Shown here piece by piece: positions 1 through 5,602 of a stretch of DNA of 6,685 nt. The notes beneath the pieces were generated by a model that was given only the letters and a program-made list of their open reading frames with translations, did not search any database and had not been told where the DNA came from. A program made the translations under genes and the position numbers. The stretch covers positions 1 to 6,685 of the forward strand of contig DAOTUC010000323.1 of assembly GCA_034437315.1 (NCBI GenBank), read 5' to 3'. Every line of letters starts with the position of its first letter. Positions within the stretch are counted from its first letter, which is position 1. The DNA is from DSAR01 sp034437315. Its GTDB lineage: Bacteria > Chloroflexota > Anaerolineae > B4-G1.

Positions 1-35
1 AAAAAAACCCCCCGTCACATCGCGAGACGGGGGGG
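1..35 (-). terminator. Rho-independent terminator after the membrane protein gene
   Basis: Read on the minus strand, six C plus GTC pair perfectly with GAC plus six G, giving a 9-bp stem (bases 26-34 with 8-16) around a 9-base loop. Seven T follow directly at bases 7-1. The stop codon of the membrane protein gene lies about 28 bases upstream of the hairpin. On the plus strand no T tract follows the stem, so it should work in one direction only. The T tract may run on past the window edge. Confidence 0.93.
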
Positions 36-62
36 ATTGATTATCTGGGTCAAATGATCGGG

Positions 63-1130
63 TCAGGCGATGGGCGTTGCGCCGGGTACAGGCATATTAT
101 CCGATGGGTCTGCAAGTGGCCAGGCCGCCAGGTCGACCGCCAGCTTCTCGAAGAAGCTGTGGGCTGGCGCATCGTCTCCGTATTGAACGGTCATAACACG
201 GGCGCGCAAGCTTATCGTCTTTGTTTCCAGGATGAATTCTTGGCCCTCTTTGGCCAATATCGGTTCGCCCTTGGGCGCCAGCTTGGCCCGCAGCGCCTCG
301 TCGTTGAAGGCGTATTCCGACATGAGCACTTTGGTCACCGTTCTGATATCGCTCTTATCGAACAGCCAAATCTCGAAGGCGGTGATCTTGTTGGGGGTAT
401 TGTCGCCGATACGTTCCGAGATGCCCATCCCGCATTCGCCCAGGAATTCGCCGTTTTCCAGTTCGATGCTAAACGAGGGATCGTAATGGTCATTGCCCAG
501 GGTGTAGGATGTGCTGAACTGGGCCAACGGCGGCCCATCGGCGTCCGCCTCCCAATCTGCTATGTGGGATGGGACGCCGCCTTCTGCAAACTGTCCAACG
601 CCGGGTTTCGCTTTTCCTGGTTTTCCCTTGAGATAATTGTAAAGGAGATACACCAGTAGCACAACGGACGCGACGAGCGCCAGGACGCCGCAGATCGCCA
701 CGCCGGATCTCAATCCGCCGCCTGTTTCTTCCGCCGTCTCGTCGTCGGGGGCCGGTTCTACCGGGACGTCAGGCAGATTTAGCGCCGCCGCTAACGCGCG
801 CAGTCGAACGGCTTCTTCGCCGCTTTTCTCCTGCGCCACTTTCTCGATCGTTTGCGCTAACGCTTTCTGTTCCCAAAGCTCCGCGCCTAGCTTTTCGCGG
901 ACCCATGCTATATCGCCAGCGTGGTCGCCGGTGGGCGCGTACTCTTCTGCGATCCAGGCGATATAATCCTTCTGAAAGTCGGCGCGCAATTGATTCGGCG
1001 CGGTATTCGTCCACTTGACCGGGTTGATCACCCAGGCGTAGACCAATCCTAGAATTAGACCGAGTATAATCCCGCCTATCAATATCACCAATGTCTTGCG
1101 CTGTTGAAAGACTTGCAGGATGGTTTCCAT
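63..1130 (-). CDS. Uncharacterised membrane protein with two transmembrane helices
   Basis: This 355-residue protein has no function I can name. A short basic N-terminus (R11, K12) precedes a glycine-rich hydrophobic helix at about residues 13-34. Residues 35-141 form a soluble, helix-prone and largely acidic segment. A second membrane helix lies at about 143-165 and is followed by a lysine-rich stretch (K168, K170, K173, K175). The positive-inside rule puts both termini in the cytoplasm and residues 35-141 outside. Residues about 200-340 look like a compact mixed alpha/beta domain with several acidic and glycine positions (for example GECGMGISER at 231-240). I recall similar hypothetical proteins in Anaerolineae, but this is memory, not a search. 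The ATG at 1130 is chosen because AGGGAGG lies five bases upstream. The gene has its own promoter and terminator, so it is probably a separate transcription unit. A role as an envelope or scaffold component is only a guess. Confidence 0.88.
   Translation of the reverse strand: METILQVFQQRKTLVILIGGIILGLILGLVYAWVINPVKWTNTAPNQLRADFQKDYIAWIAEEYAPTGDHAGDIAWVREKLGAELWEQKALAQTIEKVAQEKSGEEAVRLRALAAALNLPDVPVEPAPDDETAEETGGGLRSGVAICGVLALVASVVLLVYLLYNYLKGKPGKAKPGVGQFAEGGVPSHIADWEADADGPPLAQFSTSYTLGNDHYDPSFSIELENGEFLGECGMGISERIGDNTPNKITAFEIWLFDKSDIRTVTKVLMSEYAFNDEALRAKLAPKGEPILAKEGQEFILETKTISLRARVMTVQYGDDAPAHSFFEKLAVDLAAWPLADPSDNMPVPGATPIA
141..159. repeat. Perfect 8-bp hairpin inside the membrane protein gene
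   Basis: CAGCTTCT and AGAAGCTG are exact reverse complements separated by CGA. The repeat lies in the 3' part of the coding sequence, over the codons for Ser-Phe-Phe-Glu-Lys-Leu. No T tract follows on either strand, so it is not a terminator. It may simply reflect codon choice. Confidence 0.5.
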
Positions 1131-1135
1131 TTCGT

Positions 1136-1141
1136 CCTCCC
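1136..1141 (-). promoter_or_regulatory. Strong Shine-Dalgarno site of the membrane protein gene
   Basis: On the minus strand this reads GGGAGG, five bases before the ATG at 1130. It is the best ribosome binding site in the window and settles the start of the downstream gene. The genes of the upstream operon have weaker or more distant sites. Confidence 0.85.
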
Positions 1142-1146
1142 TGTCT

Positions 1147-1166
1147 ATGCTTGCAGCATCCTTGCA
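1147..1166. repeat. Short inverted and direct repeats in the 5' leader
   Basis: Bases 1147-1159 read ATGCT-TGC-AGCAT, a 5-bp inverted repeat with a 3-base centre. The hexamer CTTGCA occurs at 1150-1155 and again at 1161-1166, 11 bp apart, about one helical turn. A third CTTGCA lies at 1112-1117 within the first codons of the membrane protein gene. Seven A on the plus strand follow at 1166-1172. The repeats fall between the predicted transcription start and the Shine-Dalgarno site, where a repressor site or a leader hairpin would sit. They are short enough to be chance. Confidence 0.3.
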
Positions 1167-1196
1167 AAAAAACTCGCGTTTGTCACCATCGACTTC

Positions 1197-1225
1197 ATTG
1201 TACCATAAACAATATCTTATTACAA
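1197..1225 (-). promoter_or_regulatory. Sigma-70-type promoter for the membrane protein gene
   Basis: On the minus strand the -35 box TTGTAA (1225-1220) matches four of six consensus bases. The -10 box TACAAT (1202-1197) matches five of six. They are exactly 17 bp apart in an AT-rich stretch unlike the surrounding GC-rich DNA. Transcription would start near 1190 and leave a leader of about 60 bases. It lies just past the xer stop codon and supports the membrane protein gene being a separate unit. Confidence 0.6.
1198..1225. repeat. Imperfect inverted repeat between xer and the membrane protein gene
   Basis: On the plus strand the left arm TTGTACCATAA (1198-1208) and the right arm TTATTACAA (1217-1225) are complementary apart from two extra bases in the left arm, and are separated by eight bases. 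The arms overlap the -10 and -35 boxes of the predicted promoter, so the plainest reading is an operator. The CATAA...TTAT core also recalls the layout of Xer dif sites, but dif has 11-bp arms and a 6-bp centre, and this one does not fit exactly. Confidence 0.4.
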
Positions 1226-1249
1226 ACTTACTTTACCATAGATAGAGAA

Positions 1250-2167
1250 CTAGGGCAAATTTTCTTCCGCATCTCGTGGATGGGCTCGGGGGTGGGCGCG
1301 CAGATAGACCTCGCGCGCGTGGCTGCGACTGACGTGGGTGTAGACCTGGGTTGTGCTGAGGTTGGCGTGTCCCAGCAGCTCCTGCACGATGCGCAGATCC
1401 GCCCCGCCGTCCAGGAGATGGGTGGCGAAGGAATGTCTCAGCATGTGGGGCGAGACGCGCGTGTTAAGCCCGGCCCGTTTGGCGGTTTGAGCTAGGAGGT
1501 AGGCTACGCCGCGCACTGTCAAGCGACCGCCTCGGTGGTTGAGCCACAGGGCGCTGGATGGATGTCGCCCCAACAGCGCCGGCCGGCCGTTGTGTAGGTA
1601 GAGTCGCACGGCGCTGATGGCTGGACGGCCGAGCAGGCCTACCCGCTCCTTGCGTCCTTTGCCCACAACTCGTACTTGCCCAAAATCCAGATCGACGTCT
1701 CCGACGTCCAACGCGACCAGTTCGCCGACTCGCAAGCCCGCTCCGTACAACACTTCAAAGGCGGCTCGGTTGCGCATCCCTAGTGGTTCCGACACATCCG
1801 TCGTCGCCAGCAGGGCCTCGATTTCGGGCACTGTCAGGTATTCCGGCAGTTGCTTGGGAACCCGGGGAGCGTTGATCATACGGAAGATATTATGATCCAC
1901 CGCCTCTTCGCGCACCAGGAAGTCGCCAAATGAACGCAATTCCGACACCCGCCGCGCGATGCTGGCTTTAACGTAACCGACATCGTTTAGTTCTGCCAGA
2001 TATTGCCGTAATAGGGACCGGTCCACCTGGGCGATCGAGTCGACCGCTTGTTCCTGGCAATAGGCCAAAAACTGACCGATGTCGTTGCGATAATTCTTGA
2101 TGGTGTACGGGGATGCGTCCTGAACGCTTTCCAGGTAATCCAGGAATTGTTCTAGTAAATCATCCAT
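1250..2167 (-). CDS. xerC: Tyrosine recombinase, XerC/XerD type
   Basis: A 305-residue tyrosine recombinase, the usual length for Xer proteins, which resolve chromosome dimers by strand exchange at dif. The N-terminal SAM-like core-binding domain covers about residues 1-90 and the catalytic domain about 110-285. All expected active-site residues are present: R146 in GLRVGEL, K170 in VGKGRKER, H241 and R244 in SPHMLRH, H267 in LLGHANL and the nucleophile Y276 in TQVYTH. The ATG at 2167 overlaps the topA stop as TAATG. No strong ribosome site precedes it (only GAAGAG, 11 bases upstream), so translation is probably coupled to topA. The tail has a tandem RAHP-RAHP followed by an acidic end. Position after topA favours the name XerC, as in Firmicutes, but C and D cannot be told apart securely by eye. 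A phage or integron integrase is unlikely, given the compact length and housekeeping context. Confidence 0.95.
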   Translation of the reverse strand: MDDLLEQFLDYLESVQDASPYTIKNYRNDIGQFLAYCQEQAVDSIAQVDRSLLRQYLAELNDVGYVKASIARRVSELRSFGDFLVREEAVDHNIFRMINAPRVPKQLPEYLTVPEIEALLATTDVSEPLGMRNRAAFEVLYGAGLRVGELVALDVGDVDLDFGQVRVVGKGRKERVGLLGRPAISAVRLYLHNGRPALLGRHPSSALWLNHRGGRLTVRGVAYLLAQTAKRAGLNTRVSPHMLRHSFATHLLDGGADLRIVQELLGHANLSTTQVYTHVSRSHAREVYLRAHPRAHPRDAEENLP

Positions 2168-2169
2168 TA
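2165..2169 (-). promoter_or_regulatory. TAATG stop-start overlap between topA and xer
   Basis: On the minus strand the topA stop TAA (2169-2167) and the xer start ATG (2167-2165) share one base. This arrangement typically lets the same ribosomes terminate and restart. The weak ribosome site in front of xer fits this. Confidence 0.85.
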
Positions 2170-4521
2170 TTTAAGACGCTCTTCAGGTAGATTCTCTAGC
2201 TCAATTTCCTCTTCGCAGGCCACGCACTTGGCCCATCCCTTGCGACCTTCGGTTAACAGGCCGCCGCATTCTGGGCAGGGGTGGGGGATGGGGCGTTTCC
2301 ACACCGCGAATTGACAGGATTCCTCGTCGTCGTTGCGATAGTTCGAGCAACTGTAGAAGGTGCGTCCCCGGCGCGTCCGCTTTTCGACCAGCTCGCCGTC
2401 GCACGCCGGGCATTTGACGCCGGTCTTGATCAGAATCTGCTGGCTATAGCGACACTCCGGGAAATTACTGCACCCGATGAATTTCCCGTAGCGCCCGTAT
2501 TTGTAGATCAGTGGGTTGCCGCATTCCGGGCACAGCTCCCCCGTGGGCTGATTGCCCATCTCCACGTCCGGCATAGACGTTCTGGCGTGTTCCAGGGTTT
2601 CGGCGAAGGGCTCGTAGAAATCGTGCAGCACCGGCGTCCACTCTCGCTCGCCCTCAGCGACCTGGTCCAGATCTTCCTCCATCTGGGCCGTGAAATCGGT
2701 GTCGATGTAGTCGGGGAAGTATTTGACCAACAGATCGTTGACCACCATGCCGACTTCGGTGGGATAAAGACGGCCCTCGCGGCGCTGGACGTAGGCCCGT
2801 TGCTGGATGGTCGAAAGGGTCGGCGCGTAGGTGCTGGGCCGCCCGATGCCGTACTCTTCCATCGCGCGCACCAGCGTCGCCTCGCTGAAACGGGGCGGCG
2901 ATTGTGTGAAGTGCTGGTCCGGCAGCAGTTCTACCAGGTCGACGTGTTCATCGACCGCCAGAGACGGTATCTCCTCTCGCGTGCCCTCGGCTTCCTCTCG
3001 ATCTTCGTCGTCCTTGGCCTCTTCGTAGACGATCAGGAATCCTTTGAAGCGCAGGCTGGAACCGCTGGCGCGGAAGAGGTAAGGTCGCGCTTCTTCCGAG
3101 AGGCCGGCTTCAATCTCGACCGCGATGGTGTCGTAGACTGCCCGCGACATCTGGCTGGATACGAAACGGCGCCAAATCAGGCGATAGAGCCGGTATTGGT
3201 TGCGATCGAGAAACGGCTTGAGGTCGCGGGGGGTGCGGAAGACGCTGGTGGGTCGGATCGCCTCGTGCGCTTCCTGGGCGCCCTTGGCCTTCGTCTTGTA
3301 CTGCGGCGCTTCCTCCGGCATATATTTCTTGCCGTATTTCTCCTCGATGTACTGGCGGGCTTCCGCCTGGGCCTGTTCGGCCACGTTGACGCTATCGGTG
3401 CGCATATAAGTGATCAGGCCGACCGGCCCGTCGCCCAGGTCGACCCCCTCGTAGAGTTGTTGGGCGTATCGCATCGTCCGCCGCGCGGTGAAGTGCAAGC
3501 GGCGGGAGGCTTCCTGCTGCATCGTGCTGGTCGTGAAGGGTGGGGAGGGGCGTCGTCGTCGTTGGCCCTCTTTGATGTTTGTCACGGTGTAGGTCGATTG
3601 TTCCAGGTCGTCGATGATCACTTGGACCTCGGCCTGGCTTTGCAAATCGAGCTTTTCGCCCCGGATGCGATGTAAATGGGCCCAGAATGTCTGGGGCGTT
3701 TCCTCCTGTTTGGCTAACTCCGCCTCGAGCGACCAGTACTCGTCCGGTACGAACGCCTCAATCTCCCGTTCTCGGTCCACGACCAGGCGCACCGCCACAG
3801 ACTGCACCCGGCCGGCCGAAAGCCCTCGCCGGCCCATTTTATCGCGCAAGAGTGGGCTTAGTGTGTAGCCGACGATGCGATCCAGGATTCGCCGGGCTTG
3901 TTGCGCCTCTACGCGCTGCATGTCGATCTCCCGGGGATTGCTGAAGGCGTGTTCGATCGCGTCCCCGGTGATCTCGTGAAATTCCACCCGTTTGACGGCG
4001 CGCCATTGAATGGCGGATTGGAGCGCCTCGGTCAAATGCCAAGAAATCGCCTCTCCCTCTCGATCGGGGTCGGTCGCCAGATAGATCTCCGATGAGTTCT
4101 TGACGTCGTTGCGCAGTTCTCGCACCACGTCCTTCCGTTTGGCGGGCACGATGTAACGAGGTTCAAAATCGTTCTTGATGTTGACGCCCATCCGATTTGA
4201 GGGCAGATCCCGGACGTGGCCCACGGAGGCGCGCACGATGTAATCCTTGCCCAGGAAGCGTCCCACCGTTCGCGCCTTGGCTGGCGACTCGACGATCACC
4301 AGCCCCGGCTTGGTCGCCATGTCATGCTTGGCCTTCTTGGATAGGACCATATGCTCTTGGGGATCTAGCCCCTCGTGGGCCGGCGTATAGCCCATACAGA
4401 ACATTTTCGTCCCGCACACCGGGCATACACCGCGGGTCGCCGGCGTACTGGCGCCGGTAAAGACCGCCTGGGGATCCTTTACCTCTCGTTTTTCTTTACA
4501 CTTGACACAATATGCTTTCAT
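2167..4521 (-). CDS. topA: DNA topoisomerase I (type IA) with extra N-terminal Cys4 domain
   Basis: This 784-residue type IA topoisomerase relaxes negatively supercoiled DNA by cutting one strand through a 5'-phosphotyrosine. The Toprim domain begins near residue 73 (LVIVESPAKA, E78), with the metal-binding DPDRE motif at 151-155. The active-site tyrosine is Y372 in LITYMRTDS. An acidic linker spans about 500-518. Three C-terminal zinc ribbons have cysteines 664/667/684/690, 704/707/725/736 and 749/752/766/769. Unusually, about 70 residues precede the Toprim domain and contain a CxxC pair at 5/8 and another at 33/36, which looks like a zinc ribbon of the DUF5679 type. Bacterial TopA normally begins close to the VESPAKA motif. 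The ATG at 4521 is preferred because the N-terminal domain is in frame and has ordered motifs. A second ATG at 4320 would give a conventional form. The gene follows the guanylyltransferase by four bases and overlaps xer by one. Confidence 0.97.
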   Translation of the reverse strand: MKAYCVKCKEKREVKDPQAVFTGASTPATRGVCPVCGTKMFCMGYTPAHEGLDPQEHMVLSKKAKHDMATKPGLVIVESPAKARTVGRFLGKDYIVRASVGHVRDLPSNRMGVNIKNDFEPRYIVPAKRKDVVRELRNDVKNSSEIYLATDPDREGEAISWHLTEALQSAIQWRAVKRVEFHEITGDAIEHAFSNPREIDMQRVEAQQARRILDRIVGYTLSPLLRDKMGRRGLSAGRVQSVAVRLVVDREREIEAFVPDEYWSLEAELAKQEETPQTFWAHLHRIRGEKLDLQSQAEVQVIIDDLEQSTYTVTNIKEGQRRRRPSPPFTTSTMQQEASRRLHFTARRTMRYAQQLYEGVDLGDGPVGLITYMRTDSVNVAEQAQAEARQYIEEKYGKKYMPEEAPQYKTKAKGAQEAHEAIRPTSVFRTPRDLKPFLDRNQYRLYRLIWRRFVSSQMSRAVYDTIAVEIEAGLSEEARPYLFRASGSSLRFKGFLIVYEEAKDDEDREEAEGTREEIPSLAVDEHVDLVELLPDQHFTQSPPRFSEATLVRAMEEYGIGRPSTYAPTLSTIQQRAYVQRREGRLYPTEVGMVVNDLLVKYFPDYIDTDFTAQMEEDLDQVAEGEREWTPVLHDFYEPFAETLEHARTSMPDVEMGNQPTGELCPECGNPLIYKYGRYGKFIGCSNFPECRYSQQILIKTGVKCPACDGELVEKRTRRGRTFYSCSNYRNDDEESCQFAVWKRPIPHPCPECGGLLTEGRKGWAKCVACEEEIELENLPEERLK

Positions 4522-4525
4522 ATTG

Positions 4526-5599
4526 TTACAGATACGCTCCCTTATCTTGCTCTTTCAATCTCTTTACCAACGTTCTGACTTCCTGCTCGCGATCCATTGG
4601 GCACACGAGCAGCGCGTCTTCCGTATCGACGATGACCATTTGTTCCACGCCGATGGTCGCGACGAGTCGCCGGTTTCCAAAAATCAACGTGTTCCGGGTG
4701 TCGATCCCAACGTGCTCCCCGGTGACTACGTTCCCGTCCTCGTCCGAGGGGGATAGCTCGACGAGGCTGGTCCAACTGCCTACGTCGGACCAACCAATGT
4801 CGACCGGGATGACGACGACGTCATCCGCTCCCTCCATGATGCCATAATCAATCGTCTGCTTGTCGACCTGGGGCCAGATGCGTTTCAGCGTCGGCTCGTA
4901 GCCGGGTGTGTTCAGCGTGGCCTCGATCTCCGCCAATTGGACGTAGAAATCGGCCATTTGCCGCTGGAACTCGGTCAAGACCTGATCGACGCGCCAGATG
5001 AACATGCCGCTGTTCCAGGAATACTCGCCGCTCTCTACCATCTGGAAGGCGGTCTCGGCTCCCGGTTTTTCGGTGAACCGCTCGGCCCTGAAGATCGGAA
5101 AGCCGTCTATTACACCCAATTGCTCTCCCTGCTTGATGTATCCGTATCCTGTCGAGGGGGATGTGGGCTTGATGCCCAGTGTGACCAGGTGACCGGCCTG
5201 GGCCGTCTGTTCCGAGGTGGTCAACACGCGCCGGAATCGCTCGACCTGGGTGATGAAGTGGTCGGCGGTCAGCACTGCCATCACGGCGTCGGGATCCTGT
5301 CGTCGCAGGTGAATGGCGCCCAGCCCGATAGCCGGGGCCGTGCCGCGTCCCAGCGGCTCGACGATGAAGTTTTCGTCTGGTAACTCCGGCGCTTGCGCTT
5401 TCAGATCGTCAACGTGTTCGGCGCCGGTCACGACCAGGATGTGTTCTGGTTGGAAGAGAGGGGCGATCCGATCCACCGCGTGTTCAAACATCGTGCGCTC
5501 GCCCACCAATTTGAGCGATTGCTTGGGCCGCTCTTGGCGACTGAGAGGCCACAATCGGGTCCCCACGCCGCCAGCCATAATTAACGCATAAAAAGCCAT
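4526..5599 (-). CDS. manC: Mannose-1-phosphate guanylyltransferase (GDP-mannose pyrophosphorylase)
   Basis: A 357-residue nucleotidyltransferase that would make GDP-mannose from GTP and mannose-1-phosphate in the cytoplasm, feeding exopolysaccharide, protein glycan or mannosylated solute synthesis. The signature loop lies at residues 8-27 (MAGGVGTRLWPLSR, then PKQ at 25-27). Other family motifs are EPLGRGTAPA at 81-90, TADH at 111-114, FTEKP at 175-179, WNSGMF at 195-200, IDYGIME at 250-256 and GWSDVGSW at 269-276. Residues about 300-335 resemble the short beta-helix repeats that end this family. There is no C-terminal cupin, so it is the short form without the phosphomannose isomerase domain of AlgA-type enzymes. 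The ATG at 5599 has GGAG six bases upstream and starts three bases after the dprA stop. Related sugar-nucleotide enzymes such as RmlA are less likely because the FTEKP and WNSGMF pattern fits the mannose family. Confidence 0.92.
   Translation of the reverse strand: MAFYALIMAGGVGTRLWPLSRQERPKQSLKLVGERTMFEHAVDRIAPLFQPEHILVVTGAEHVDDLKAQAPELPDENFIVEPLGRGTAPAIGLGAIHLRRQDPDAVMAVLTADHFITQVERFRRVLTTSEQTAQAGHLVTLGIKPTSPSTGYGYIKQGEQLGVIDGFPIFRAERFTEKPGAETAFQMVESGEYSWNSGMFIWRVDQVLTEFQRQMADFYVQLAEIEATLNTPGYEPTLKRIWPQVDKQTIDYGIMEGADDVVVIPVDIGWSDVGSWTSLVELSPSDEDGNVVTGEHVGIDTRNTLIFGNRRLVATIGVEQMVIVDTEDALLVCPMDREQEVRTLVKRLKEQDKGAYL
4537..4543 (-). promoter_or_regulatory. Distant Shine-Dalgarno site of topA
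   Basis: AAGGGAG on the minus strand lies within the last codons of the guanylyltransferase gene. It is 15 bases before the topA ATG at 4521, well beyond the usual 5-9. With the stop codon between the site and the ATG, topA probably depends partly on re-initiation by ribosomes leaving the upstream gene. Confidence 0.5.
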
Positions 5600-5602
5600 A
5601 TT

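Noticed and set aside
54..659. Plus-strand open frame of 201 codons opposite the membrane protein gene
   Set aside because: The minus-strand frame has a strong ribosome site, a promoter, ordered membrane helices and a terminator. The plus-strand frame has none of these, and its translation shows no domain.
1164..1200. T7 tract on the minus strand as a terminator for xer
   Set aside because: No GC-rich stem lies immediately upstream of the T run, and the tract falls downstream of the predicted promoter within the leader of the next gene.
1250..2167. Phage, integron or genomic-island integrase, implying a mobile element
   Set aside because: The protein has the compact Xer length and motifs, is coupled to topA, and the window shows no tRNA attachment site, flanking repeats or other mobile genes.
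2281..3675. Open frame of 464 codons on the plus strand, antisense to topA
   Set aside because: It lies wholly within the well-supported topA gene, its translation shows no recognisable domain, and long antisense frames are common opposite GC-rich genes.
4526..5599. Bifunctional guanylyltransferase/phosphomannose isomerase
   Set aside because: The protein ends at 357 residues, right after the nucleotidyltransferase and its short beta-helix end. No cupin domain follows before topA.
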